Below are positions 1-12,212 of a stretch of DNA of 64,000 nucleotides, one piece after another. The notes beneath the pieces were generated by a model. The model worked only from the letters and a program-made list of their open reading frames with translations, was not told where the DNA came from and did no database searches. How positions within the stretch are numbered: the first letter of the stretch is position 1; every line of letters starts with the position of its first letter. The stretch is from assembly GCF_000687475.1 (NCBI RefSeq), contig NC_057319.1, positions 2,604,001 to 2,668,000 on the forward strand, written 5' to 3'. Position numbers and translations under genes: made by a program. The stretch is from Ustilaginoidea virens. Lineage: Eukaryota; Ascomycota; Sordariomycetes; Hypocreales; Clavicipitaceae.

Positions 1-49
1 GCAAGCACTGCGCTCGTCTTCACATACTAATAAGGCGTCCGTCTCACAG

Positions 50-1678
50 GCTTTCCGTGCGAGACCCTGCTACAGGCCAGCTCATCAGCAAGTTCGTCCG
101 CACTTGATGGACCGCCTTGCCTCGTCTGATGCGTTGGCGACACCAAACTCCATCCGACATCTTGACTCGCATCTTTTGACTGCACCTTGACTGACATGTT
201 TTGACCGGACGTCATTGCGAGTTAGGTGTCAAACCGCTTCCCCGCAAGACGTGCAGCACGCCGTCGAGTTTGCGCACCAGGTTTTCCAGTCTGGGTCGTG
301 GTCAAAAGCTCCGAGACATGTACGTGCCGACGTGCTCGAAAAAGCCGCGGAGCTTTTGGGCCTCCAGCTTCCTACGCTCATCGAGCTGGAAGTGAAGCAA
401 ACTGGCCGCGCCATCCGCGAGATGAAGGCCCAGGTACCTTCTCTTCTTCGCTGGTTCAAGTACTATGCGGGAGTGCTGCGCACCGAGGAGCGGCCGGTCT
501 TGCCCACCACCGGAAAGCTGCACAACTGGCTGGACAGGGTGCCCCTGGGCGTCGTCGCGCAGATCACGCCCTTCAACCACCCCTTGCTGATTGCTGTGAA
601 GAAGCTTGCTCCCGCCCTGGCGGCGGGCAACAGCGTGATACTCAAGCCCAGCGAACTTACCCCCTTGACAAGTCTCCTGCTTGGCCCCATCTTCTCGGCC
701 GCCGGCCTCCCCGCCGGCGCCTTTACCGTTCTGCCCGGTCTTGGGCCAGTGACAGGCAAAGCGCTCGTCAGTCACCCCACGGTACGAAAGGTAGACGTGA
801 CTGGTGGGACGGCTGCCGGACGTGCTATCGGCTCCATTGTCGGGGGAAACCTTGCCCGGTACACAGCTGAGCTCGGTGGCAAAGCTCCCCTGGTTGTCTT
901 TGACACGGCAAACGTTGATGCAGCCGTCAACGGGGTCGCTTTCGGGTCCTTTGTTGCCGCCGGACAGACATGCGTGGCGGCAACCAGAATCCTCGCTCAC
1001 AGCAGCCTCATGCCGTCTCTTGTTGCGAAGCTGGAGCGCAAGTGCGCGTTCATCAGGAAGAACATGGCGTCTCCGTTGAATGAAGAGTCCACCATGGGCC
1101 CTCTCATCTCCTCCAGGCAGCTGCAAAACGTGGAAACCCTCGTGGCCGACTGCGTCAGTGGCGGAACAGGAAGAGTCATCTGCGGCGGCGCCCGGCTGAC
1201 CGGGACTTCTGAGCTCGACGGCACAGACTTCTCAAAGGGCTACTTCTACCCGCCCACGGTGATTGTGTCGACCTCGAAGGCCAGTGTCACCGCCTCGCGG
1301 CTGTGGAAAGAAGAGGCGTTTGGTCCCGTTATCGTGGTGGTCGGCTTCGACGCGGAAGAAGAGGCAATACAGCTCGCAAACGACAGCGACTTTGGGCTGG
1401 GAGCCGCTCTGTGGACGCAAGATCTTAGCCAAGCCTTTAGAGTCTCGGAGAGAATCAGCTCGGGGATAGTCTGGGTGAATACGCACCATCGCAACGACCC
1501 CAGCAGTCCGTGGGGGGGGGCGTCGACCGCGAGCGGCGTGGGCAGCGAGAACGGCATCGAAGCCTACCACGCATACACCGCCATCAAGAGCGTCATCATC
1601 AACTACGCATCTACCGACGAGACGCTGGCCGCAGAGGACTGGTTTCAGGAAGGCCCCGGACAAGTGCGATACGGCTGA
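50..1678 (+). CDS. Aldehyde dehydrogenase (5'-partial)
   Basis: NAD(P)-dependent aldehyde dehydrogenase superfamily; oxidises an aldehyde to the acid, substrate unknown. Exons in the window are 50..91 and 226..1678. A branch site (tactaat, 25-31) and an AG at 48-49 mark the end of an upstream intron whose 5' exon lies outside the window. The 42-nt exon reads LSVRDPATGQLIS, the usual start of the ALDH fold, and joins in frame through AA|G to CQTASPQDV. Visible hallmarks are the PFNHPL and KPSELTP nucleotide-binding segments, the ELGGK motif carrying the general base Glu, and the GQTC motif carrying the catalytic Cys. The length (about 498 residues here) is normal for the family. No targeting signal can be judged because the N-terminus is missing. 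It converges on the Ppo gene at 2242-5934. Family certain; subfamily not assignable. Confidence 0.9.
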
Positions 1679-2241
1679 CGGGGCCAGTCACGCGTAAATG
1701 CAACCGCACCCGCCAAAATGCCCCCCCCCCCCCCTGTTTCATTGCCGCACCTGTCCCGTGCGCTTTGCGGAAAACGCGCAGAAAACTGTAGATGCCGTTA
1801 GCTCTGCTGCTGACTGCCCACGGACCATACGTGATGCCACGTCGCAACCTGGCGACGCTAGCAAAGCCCAGATGTGCGGCCCACCTGCTGCACGAGCAAC
1901 GGCAATGGCCATGTGATGATGACGCTGTGTTTGAACAAGCATCCGGAGTCAGTCTCAGGTGCTGTATATTTTGCGGCTTGAAAAAGGGGAGCCTGTTGAC
2001 GAGCCGAAAACTACTCCGTAGCTGTGTGCCACATTTCCAGCAGACACGGACGGCAATGATGACGGGGGTTTTTTTTTTTTTTTTTTTTTTTTTTTTCAAA
2101 AAAACAATTATGGAAAACACAATTGGGCTCTTGGCAAATTGTCCATGGACAGCTACCACTGAAAAGAAAAAAAAAAAAAAAAAAAAAAACAAGAGCTGGT
2201 ATATATCACCAATCATTGAATCAGAAACAGTTCATTCCGGG
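1679..2241. other. Convergent intergenic region with C14, T28 and A23 runs
   Basis: This is the 3' flank shared by two convergent genes. It contains a C run (1721-1734), a T run (2069-2096) and an A run (2167-2189). The T and A runs are complementary and could pair across a loop of about 70 nt. No coding sequence is seen. Confidence 0.7.
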
Positions 2242-5200
2242 CTATTCAGCCTCCCACGTTATCTTCATGCTCACGGGGAACGGCCACACTTCACCCCAGT
2301 CCTCCGACATGTAGCCCCCCGAAACCTTCTTGAGCTCACCCAACGGTCCGGGCACCCTCCGCAGACCTCTCTTCCTGAACAGCGCGCGGAAAAGCTCCAC
2401 CAAAGAAATCTGGGCGACTTCCTCGCCCAAGGCGGCAAGCGATCCCTCACTGTGGCGGAGGTATGATTCGAGCGGTCGCCTGGGATTGACTCTGCTGGCC
2501 TCGGGGAAGCTGGCCTCTTCGAGCGCAGCGGAGCTGGGTGAAACGAGGACGCGCTCACCAGGCTGAATGTTGATCCGTCGGCCTTTTTCGGTGATGATGT
2601 CTGCCCCGGAGGCTTGACGGTGGAAGCTAGAGGCGCCTGCGAGGCGGACGCCTTCAAGCGCGTAACCGAGCAGCAACGCGTCTTTGGACTCGTTTGGCTC
2701 CCCTTGTGCAAGGCTTTGGATTTCAGGAACGTACTGCCTGCCTTCTTCGGAGAGGTACCAATCGACAGACGTGGCAAACTAATCCCGTGGTTAAAGAAGA
2801 GAAAACAACGGCAGTGGTGAGGTGATGATCAAAGCAGGGTCAGGAACAGCAACTTACCATTTGCGCCTGGTTGGGCACGAATCCTCCAGCAGCTGGGAGA
2901 ATCTGGCTCCACGTGATGTCGTGGGCGTCAAGACCAGACTTGGAAAGCGTCTTGACGAGATTGACGCCGTACTGAGATAACAGGTCGTTCTTGGCCGCAG
3001 CACCGGTGTACAGACCGCAAATGCCAAGAGTCTTGATGAGCTTGACGTTGGTCTCGACCATGACGGCCAATCGCGCCGCCAGCTGCTTGGCCTGCTGGCG
3101 AAGAGGATAGCATTTGACCGGGTCTGTTTCCAGCAAGGTGCAAGCGGATATCATTGACAAGATCTGATGCAACTCTTGCTCGCAGATGGCTCCCCTGGGG
3201 TTTTCGCTCGACTTCAACGACAAGTTGAACAATCTCGAAACGTAGTGCGTGTGCGCCAGGTTGCCCACATCGCGGATAACGTCAACCTGAGTCATACCGG
3301 CCACCTTGCACGACTTTTCAGCCAAGAGTCTCTCTGCGACGGAAGCGTAGAAGGTCTTGACAGAGGCCTTCCAGCCATCGTTGCGCAATAGTGCCTGCAG
3401 GTTGTTGCGCTGTTCCGCGCGAGCGGAGTACTCCCCGGAAAGCAAGAGCTTTTCGTTGCTGGGTCCGCCCATGAGGTGCTGCAGACCTTCCTCCCTCGCG
3501 GCCGTGTACTTGTCTTGGTTGGCCAAGACGTGCTTGGCCGCGCTGTAGGAAGACAACTTGACTGCTGGGGCGACAAACTCGGGTCGGCTGAAGTCGAAGT
3601 TCTGCGCACACTTGAGGCTTGCCAGGATCTTGCGGTTCTCGGTAGGGGTTGCCATGGGATAATGCGCGTAGACTGAGTTGTATCTGAAGTGGTTGGGGAA
3701 GGCCCGGATGAAGAGCTTGTAAAAGACGCATCCATGGTTGACTTCAAACTCGTAGTTGGCTTGGTTGAACCCCCATTGGGTCAGGTAGCCGGGATGGTAG
3801 TCGATCGTGTAGTGCCTATCACCACGGACCAGAGACACGGCATCCGAAAGCACCACTCGCGAGATGGTGTAGGTAGGCGCGATGCCCACCCCAGGGACCA
3901 TGGGCGTCTTGCCTTCTTCGGCGACGATCCCGGGATACAGCTCGACGTTGTCGGGGTGCTGGTACAGGTTGCGAAGCGACTCTGCCACGCCAGGGTCCGA
4001 GTTGATCTCCTCGAACGTATCGTAAGCCTTGAGGCCAAAGTGCTTTCGGAACTCGTTGAGACCGGCGAGGTTCCACTTGCGGCCGCGGATTATACCCAGC
4101 ATTTCCACGGGCTTCATGATGCGGGGAACGTTCCGAGCGCCGAACGCGCCGCCCGGCTGTTCGATGGCGGTTGAAATGGCATTGACGAGGTCGTCGTCGT
4201 CAAAGGTGCCGTCTGGTCGACGGGTGAAGCCGCCGAATGTGCGCTCCGCAGGGTCGTGCGGGATGCTCATCTCGAACTTCTTGACGGCCCCTATCAACAC
4301 TCCCAGGTTCATCTCACCGTAGTCTCCTCCAAGAAGCTGCGTGTAGAAATCCTGTATCCATCGCTCGTCCATTTCCGAGATGCACGAGTGCCAGCGGTAA
4401 CACAGGTTGAACTCGGCAGAGACGGCGTTGCCGACGCCGCTATCGGATCCCTTGGACGTTCCTTTGGATACTCCCATCTCCTGTCTGGGGTCCAGCGTCC
4501 ACTGGCTGTCGACCCGGTTCAGGTTGATAATGTTGCGGACGTAATCGACAAGCGTGATGTTGATGTACAGCCCCGAAGTAACCAGACGAGCCGTCTCGAA
4601 GAGATCGTCATCGTACCTTTTCCAGGCAGCGGCAAGCGCCTCGCCCTCCAGGTTTGGGGGAGGCCTCGCAAAGCGATTGCCCTCGTTGATGGCAGCCAAG
4701 TTGGTCGCCACGTAGTTGTGAAAGCGGTTGAACATGATTAAGAGGACGCATACGCCGGGGGGGTTGCCGATCAGACGCTTGTCAGCAAAAGTATCAGGCT
4801 TCAACCTGCCGTCTTTGAAGGTTCGAATCGAGTCTCGCGTTTCCGCATTGTTTCCGTACAGCGGTGAAAGATCCAGATACGAAGAGCAATCATTCTGATT
4901 GTGGTCCGCTGCGCTGGTCCAGAACAAATCTTGCATGAGCCGTCAGCAAAACGTGCGACGTACAACAACAAGGGGGGATTGTGTCGTGCGACGGCCTCAC
5001 CGTGAATAATGATGGTCGCCCAGTACCACAATATGCTCGACACATTGTTAGGGTTCTTCCGGAAACCATCTCGAGCCATGACAGCTTCGTAGATAGCTTC
5101 GGGGTCCGGTAGCGCTCCCATGTTGGCTGGACCAGGCTTCACAGTACGCGAGTATGGGGTTCCAGCTGCACCAAGCCTCGGCAACAGCGGGTTCTAGTAC

Positions 5201-5934
5201 ATGGCGGTCAGCGGCAACGCCCCAATAACGAGTAGGATCCCGTACATTATTTGAGCCGTCAGGCTGGCGGTACTTGAACTCGTCTCCCATGTACAAACGA
5301 GGAGGATGGTCCAACGAGTTCCACAACTCATCGATGAAGATGTTTGTCAGAACCTCTTGCCGCTTGGACTTGTTAGGCATGGCGTTGACTAATTGAATGG
5401 TGCGCTCCATGATCATGGTCTTGTCGTCTTGAAGGGTCTCGCCCTTGAGCTTGGCACCGATGATGTCTTTTAGAGTCTTGATGTCTGCGCCAAAGGTCAG
5501 CACCCCTCGGTGGCGATGCCCGCGCTGAGGGAATGGAAGCAAAGCATATCTTTACCTCGCCAAGAAAAAGACTTGAGATCCTGCACGAATCCGGGCCGCT
5601 TCACAATGGTCCTGTACCTGCCGTCTCCCCTTTCAACTGGGAGTGGTCGTTTGGAGGCTTGACGCAGTTGCATGATTGCGCCGAGGGTGGAGGTTCTCTG
5701 CCTGCTCTGGGACTTTTGATGCTGCCCCAGGGCAGGCGGCTGGTCTGAGCCACGCTTTGCTTGCGTGTCGAAGCCATTTTGGATTTGGAGATGACCCTTG
5801 GAGTGGGCGGTGCTGGCATCTATGCTGTCTTGCGCACCGTTGGCCCCGTTGGCTCCGTTGGCCCCGTTGGCTCCGTTGGCCCCGTTGGCTCCGTTGGCGC
5901 CATTGTCACCTTTGGACCCTGAAGCAGGAGACAT
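2242..5934 (-). CDS. Psi-producing oxygenase (heme dioxygenase/P450 fusion), PpoC-like with degenerate P450 site
   Basis: Fungal fatty-acid dioxygenase of the linoleate diol synthase/Ppo family, which makes hydroperoxides from oleic or linoleic acid as oxylipin developmental signals. Exons, 5' to 3' on the minus strand: 5934-5556, 5484-5246, 5193-5001, 4929-2858, 2778-2242; 1139 residues, in the usual range. An animal-peroxidase-like domain fills residues about 100-650, with the distal His in WATIIIHD (about 270) and the Tyr/proximal His motif YRWH (about 448-451). The C-terminal P450-like domain (about 700-1120) has GSLAALG where GPHxCLG is expected, so the heme-thiolate Cys is Ala1077. Aspergillus nidulans PpoC likewise lacks this Cys and works only as a 10-dioxygenase; by analogy this enzyme probably lacks diol synthase/isomerase activity. 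The start was chosen at MSPASGSKG; an in-frame ATG 60 nt upstream is possible. An N-terminal (Gly-Ala-Asn)n stretch, residues about 11-32, is low complexity. Confidence 0.93.
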
Positions 5935-8197
5935 GGTCAAGGTCAGTATGAGTGCAGAAGGAAATGGGTCAAGTACAAAAGAAATGAGGCACAAGGCTTC
6001 TGCGCCAAGGAGTCTACATCAGCTTATATTCGTGGAGCTGTGGCGATGACCGGCCTGTGCCGCACCCGGGCCATGCAGCAACGGCGACATGAAGCATAAA
6101 GCATGAAGCTGCTTCCCTGGTAGGTAGCTGACGCAAGCCCCCAGCCAACGGCTGGACGGAATCCTTGCCCAGGTCGAAGAAGGTGGGTGGACATGCGGGT
6201 TCAGCTATATTGACCGAGTGGCGCTAGGTTGGAATTGACCTGTCGTCCCATCGCGCTGTCTCTCGCCGTCGGTCCAGCCTGAAATACTCCGTACAAAAGG
6301 TAGCACGCCCGTGGGGGTTACCAAGTAAAGACGACCTGAAACCATTCCCAAGTACGAAGTGCGGAGTATGGACTGTGCAAAGGACCACGTTGTTTCCGTA
6401 GTCGGGGAATTCCATACGTCCGCACTTGGTCTGGTGCTGGTGCCAAACTTCACGATCGTTCCTCCTTCTTTCTCAAATCACGGGGGGCGCGGCCAGCGAC
6501 TAATCGGGAGGTTGCTATTGGTTCAGGTTTGAGCGATGCAGCGCGCTGACGGCACGGCACGGCACGAACAATATGGCCCGCGGTTGAAACTTGACGAATG
6601 AAAGGTGCAGGCAGATACTGTTGGTGCTATCACTGTGCTTTACTCCGTGCAGTGCCGAGTACCGAAGTGATCTTGTCCTCACCCCGCGCCGCAAGTGATG
6701 ATACTGCAGATGTTTGCCGTGCAATTCGCCATCCGAGGAGGGAGAAAAAAAAAACAACCTGATGCTTGCAAACGCCATCCATGAGGAGGGTTTTCGTGGC
6801 TCGAATCAACCTGCACCCTGGTGAGCAATAACTCTGAGGCTGTGGCGCTGCCAAAGGGAATACTTTCGTATCCTTGGTGAGCGATGTGTGTCTCAGCTCA
6901 AGTCGCAACCATCTTCTTTCCCCGGCTACTCGTGCCACGCTCCATATGCACCTTTTAGTATTGCGCTATCTTACTGAAAAATGATTCCACCTCGCGCCTG
7001 CTGGATGATAAAAAAAATTAGTACTCCGTACGACGTACTCCCGAGTCCATGGGTTGCGGGGGCGGCATGTTGTAACCCGTAGTTGCATCGAAAGGGATCA
7101 ACGCGGAGGTCCAGGTAGCAATGAATTCGAATTGGAAAGCCACCAATCACCCGCTACAAATAGGAAGCGCCACTCATTTGGGCCCCCAACGTAGCCCACG
7201 GCGAAAAGTCCGTTACTGTTTCGGGCGGCGTGCGACCAGACTTCTTGGCTGGCGTCCTCGCCCTCCCTCCAAGAAACGTTTGTCGTCTTGGATGCTGAAG
7301 ATGCTCTCCGGCTCTGGTGTTGTCAGTCATGCCAAGGATTGAAGTCAGGGCGCACACTACAGACACCTCTCCTCGTGGGACAATATTTGGCACTGCTGGT
7401 GCTGCGGAGTTCGCAGAGCCTTTCCTCCCGGTACGGCGTCTCGTCTCGATCGCCGGGACGTTGTCAAGAAGAGATGGAACCGAACCTATTCCTGACGTAT
7501 GATCAAGGCGGGCCCTGGTCCTTTGCCGACTGGCCCTCCCGCCAGACGAACTAGATAAAGTGTTTCATCGTCCGGCGTTTTGAACATTCCACCGTGTCCA
7601 GTCCCCCGAAGCGCGGCCAAACGGAGTGTCTTCGCTTGTGAGGATGTGTTTCTGAGGGCAATGTGATCTCGCAGGGTCCCCGGATATACCGTGATCGGGC
7701 CATGTTGATGAAGGACTCGAGTGCGGCCTCCCTTAGCAGTGAGGAGGTAATAGTAGCCGTGGCCTCGGTCGACGACTGTTTTGTTCGGCCCGGGGATCAG
7801 GGCACAAGATGATAGAGGCTTATTGACTGAAGGTGCCATTTATCCTGGACTTTTGATGAAGCAAATCCCAGGAGAAAATAGTGCTGATGGGCAGAGCGGC
7901 TTCAACGCACCAGACCAGACTGCTCCTAACAGTTGCGGGTCTGGTGGTGCCAGTTGCGGTGCCAGTTGCGGTCAACTGGCAGTCTGGTTGGCAGTTGGCA
8001 GTTGGCAGTTGCCAGTTGCCAGTTGGCAGTTGCCAGTCTCACCAACAAGTTGTCACCCTCGTTCCTAACGCTGCACGCCAACAGCCTTATGCCCTTGGAT
8101 TTCTTCTTTTGCTTCTTGACACGTCTCATAAAAAGTTTCCACGTGATTCATCTATCTCATTACCTTGGTTAAAACGGAGTAACTCATCCATCATCCG
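5935..8197. other. Intergenic region, no supported gene
   Basis: Region of 2.3 kb between the 5' end of the Ppo gene and the 3' end of the PLP enzyme gene. Open frames are short and lack domain or splice logic. It has two copies of TACTCCGTAC (6285 and 7022) and an iterated GTTGGCA/TTGCCAG stretch (7991-8036). Confidence 0.6.
7991..8036. repeat. Iterated GCAGTTG / CAACTGC-like short repeat
   Basis: Consecutive units alternate between gttggca and gttgcca, forms that partly complement each other. The tract can therefore slip or fold into a small hairpin. Related copies (cagttgcggt) extend upstream from about 7950. Confidence 0.7.
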
Positions 8198-10274
8198 TCA
8201 ACACCGACCATCAAGCGCATCTGCTGCCGCCCGCAAGGCCGCATCGATCCTCCCCTCCAGGAATTCCCTTGCTTCGATCCCCACGCTTATGCGGACGAGA
8301 TGCTCAACTACACCGTACTCAGCCGCCCACTCCAGCTCCCGTGCATGCGCAAGCAACGTGTACGCACAACACAAGCTGAAATTTGTGCCAAGACTAGGTC
8401 CCTTTGGCAGGTCCAATGCATCGTGAAAAGCGATAGCGGCTGAGGGCTGCACAAAGCGGATAGACAGCAAATACCCATACCCTGCTTCTACTCTCTTCGC
8501 CGTCGTCGTTTCTCGCTCGGCTGCATCGTCGCGTTTTTGTCGACGTTCTGGCCCATAACGACCCTGCTCCAGAACAGGCACGCCAGCCTTATCCTTCTTG
8601 TAACGATCATACAAATGTTGCGTTGGGCTTCCCCAGGGGTAATGCACCTCTTCCACGGCAGGATGGCAGCGCAGCTTGCGTGCGACCGCCTCGGCGTTTT
8701 GATTCGCTATCTCGACACGACGAGGGAAATCCCTGCTGTTGCGTTCCATCACGACAAGATTCGTCGGGAAGTATGTTTCATGATATTGTTGGGCCAGGGC
8801 CTGGTGCAGGGCGTCTTTGTTGGGGCCAGGACAGACCGTCATGCTACCGCCCATGACATTGCAGCTTCCACTAAACATTTTGGTCAGGCTGGTACACAGG
8901 AGATCGCAAAAGGGCACAAGATCCAGATTGACGGCAGTGCCCACGGTTTCGTCCACGACGAGGTAAAAGTTGAACTTGCGCGAGAGCTGGTGCAGACGTT
9001 CCAGGTCGACAGATTTGAGCAGAGGGTTTCCCGGAAACTCGGTGTATAATGCTTGGATGCGCATGCCGTTCTCTAAATCCCTCTCTAGCTGGTCCAAATC
9101 AGCTGAAGAAGCGTGGCCGTACATTTTGCATTCGAATTGTTTGACCTTGGTGATGACCTTGAACGTGTCAACATACAAGAAACTGCATTCTTGGTGTCAG
9201 CCCGGTATTCCATAGATGTTTCCGGATTACATGCTGCCAAGGCTGCCGCACGAGCCTGCTTGTCACGTACCCGAAAACTGCCATCTGAACGGGTTTGCCT
9301 GACGTCTGACATAGAGCTTCGACGGCTGAAGCAGAGTCAATTATGGCTGACATTCCACTGGGGTACAGAAATACGTCATTAGGCAAGACGGGAGATGGGG
9401 AGGCTGATGCGGACGAGAAAAGCCCCGAGAGCTGTTGTTTGATCTTGTCGGCGGCTTCCTTGGCAGCATCAAGAGCCAGCTCCATGGGTAAAGCTGTCTC
9501 TTTTCCCTTTCCCAGCAGAACTTTCGCCTCGTTGAGCCAGTATTCGGTCTGGGCAGCATCGAGACCCAGCTCAGTGGTGGGTAGCACTGTCTCTTTTGCC
9601 GCCCCCCGCAAAAATGGCGCCTCATTGAGCCAGTATTCGGCTTGTCGACTCGAAAGACCAAATCCCGTGTGCTGCCAAAAGGCCTTGGCTACTCCCGACA
9701 TGTGGGCAGGGTACACTATCGCGCATATGTATTGAAAGGGCCGACCTTGACCATCATCTCTGCTGGACTCTATAACCCGCAGCTCTCCGGTAAAGCTTAC
9801 TCGGAGTGCACGGATAGGATGCGAAGTGGCTTTGTCAGGCTCTGACCTTTGCAGGAATTCCTGGCACGCCCATGCTGGAGTCGTGTGTGGGAAGAGCATG
9901 ATAAGGCTAGCCGGGCTGGTCTCGTTTTCGGGACGCAGGCCCAAGGGGCCCGAGAATTCGGACTCGGAGGCCGCCCATTCTAATATTCGCGCCGCCAACG
10001 TTTCGACGAGATGATGGATGTAGAATCTCGGATACCCGACCTTCAATTTGGAGACAGTCTTGACGTCCCTACTGGCCCAATTGACCGAGTCTTGCCACGT
10101 GGGAAGAGAAACGCTGACGGCCTAGGTATTTCGGTCATACTTGGGTTTTACCGTTGCACGATTGTGGCGTCGGTTCTAGGTTGCAATAATGCGAGGGGAA
10201 GCTTTACATACATGATAGTCGCCAGGTGGGAGACCTTGTCCCAGATCCCCGGTGATGGTCGTTTGGCTCAGCAT
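8198..10274 (-). CDS. Cystathionine gamma-synthase-type PLP enzyme
   Basis: Cys/Met-metabolism PLP-dependent enzyme resembling fungal cystathionine gamma-synthase, which condenses an activated homoserine with cysteine in transsulfuration. Exons on the minus strand: 10274-10212, 10121-9271, 9182-8198; 632 residues. The first exon (21 codons, MLSQTTITGDLGQG) joins in frame to AVSVSLPTW, a junction typical of fungal CGS N-termini. The PLP domain shows FLYPSGMSAI, Asp382 in VVDETVG and the Schiff-base Lys406 in SLTKMFSG. Between the N-terminal region and the PLP domain lies a tandem duplication: residues 181-211 and 212-241 share EYWLNEA, GKETxLP and LDAA. The protein is longer than typical cytosolic CGS partly for this reason. 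It could be a paralogue with another substrate rather than the housekeeping enzyme. Confidence 0.88.
9462..9644 (-). repeat. Internal tandem duplication within the PLP-enzyme gene
   Basis: Two diverged units on the minus strand, 9644-9552 (31 codons) and 9551-9462 (30 codons), both beginning with Q-A/T-EYWLNEA and ending in LDAA. The reading frame is kept. Confidence 0.85.
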
Positions 10275-12212
10275 ATTGGTTGATTGACTCCGGACGAGCT
10301 CGTGGGCGCTGTTCTTGCTCGCGCCCGTGATATACGTCTTTCTAGACGTCTTTCTCAGAGAGTACACCCCTGAGCAGTCGAAAATGGCGGCGCATGGGAC
10401 GAAGGCAGCGCCGTCACCGCAAGTTGCCCACGGACACGTGTACGACAACTATTTGCGTTCTCTCCTCTTGCCCTGCCTCGAATTTACTTACCTCTACGCC
10501 CGCCTCGATTCTCATTATGCAACGTGGGTCGATGGGTAATGGTGCTGCATGCTTGACGTTGGACGCTTGTAGCGCTTGGGCCTCGAGGGTCACACAACAC
10601 ATCCTTGATCAAGGGTCCGCCTATCAAGATGACCCTCTGATAATCATCAGCATGTCTTTGGGGAGTTTGTTGCACCCTGGACACTGTAGGGGGCCCCACC
10701 GGTATCGGAACGAAGGGTCAACTATGTACGGAGCAAGTACATACATACGGAGTAGTTGTCGTCGATGCAGCGTCAGTGTCCCACAATGCCCAACAGCGAC
10801 ATCAGATACGGCGGCTTAAAGCCGGGCCAGCCGTCGTCAATGCAGTTTCGTCGCATCATGAGCCAAAAGCAAAAAACGTAGCTGGCTAGCCCCCTTCAAC
10901 ACAGACGGCAGTTTTTCCTTGTGCGGATTCAAGCGTGCCATCACAAGCCGGAACCCGGCCCAACACCAGGCCGCACTGCGGAGCGCGCTCCGCGGGTGGC
11001 GCGAGTAAATGGGTTAACCGGATCAGCACTTTTTATGACCAAAGTCAGATCTGCGACAAACCTTTAACATCGAGACGCTACGGGACGGTAGCTACCAGCC
11101 GACCGTCCTTCCGGCCGAGCTAGCTGGTGGCAAGCTAGGAGGCAAGTAAACCGGGGGGGTGCGATGACGAAGGATGCAAATACGCCGAGGTTATGCGTTG
11201 GCTTGCGTTTCACAACACAACACGTCGCTTGAGGGGGTTGTTGCGGCATCATAGGCAACGACAAGGGGGCTGTCTGTCAATGACGGATCCGCCTGTTGGT
11301 GATGCGGGTGCAACCTTCGAAGACTCGGTACGTCTTTGCGGAATAATGCTCGTCGCCGAATTTTCCTTTACTTTCCCCATGTGATCAAGTGGAGCATTGC
11401 CGGTCCGTTTCTGCGGAGATGCCCTACCCAAGACAGAAGCTGGAATAACCCGAGCCGGTTATCTGAGACTGTTCGGAAATGGTTTCTTTTCCAGAGGCTC
11501 ATGTGGGGGGCCACCTGGGAAAGGATGGCCCTGACTGAACCTGTCCATCAGCTCTTAGGCTTCGCCAGTGAGAGGGACTTTTGTGGTGTCTGGCAGCAAG
11601 ACGGACCCTGGATTTAAGATAGGAGCAAACGGGCCGATGGATTCAACTGGTTCTGTCGAATCTGTTCCACTTTTATGCAGGAACTTCCGAGGATCAACGC
11701 AGTTCGACGATGTCGTCAACTGATCATCTGTGCTAAACTAAACGTCTTTCACCTGACAACGATTTCCCATGCGGCAACAGCACTGACTGCTCTGGGAGGG
11801 GATCAGTCTGCATGTGTCGAACCAAATTGAAAGGCTAAGCCAGCAGCAGGGGTGATGCAGTGATGACTCTCGCCCTACAGCAGGCTCTACCGAAAACTAC
11901 GCCCAACTCTACTCCTCCACATGAGCCAGGCAGCTAATCGCTAGTCCGCAGCTCCAGCCGGGATCATCTAGACGCGGATCCGGAATTCGACAGGGGCCTT
12001 CCTCATTAGTATGACATGGCCCGGATTTCGTTTTGAGGACCAAAGGAGGGCAACCTCGGTGCATACCGGTATTAAAAGGGAATTACGGGACGCGAATTCG
12101 GGATGGAAGAGGCGCCTTTTCCCATGCTCCCTTGCTTGGCCTTTTTGCTTCCCCCTTGCCGCTGGCCGCTTGCCGCTTGCCGCTTGCCGCTTCTCGCGCG
12201 TCGCCCGTCAAC
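10275..12212. other. Intergenic region, no supported gene
   Basis: Divergent promoter region of 1.9 kb between the PLP enzyme and the amine oxidase. It contains TACGGAGTA at 10746 and a GCCGCTT reiteration near 12160-12190 just upstream of the amine oxidase start. No coding signal was found on either strand. Confidence 0.55.

Noticed and set aside
215..225. Start of the aldehyde dehydrogenase at the codon at 215
   Set aside because: That codon is TTG inside a predicted intron; an in-frame exon at 50-91 with the family's N-terminal motif splices to 226.
7486..7839. 117-codon ATG-initiated frame on the minus strand
   Set aside because: No signal peptide, domain or splice context, and biased composition; best treated as a chance frame in intergenic DNA.
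10735..10760. Possible 5S rRNA start (acatacgg)
   Set aside because: Only the first few bases resemble a fungal 5S start; the conserved internal control region does not follow.
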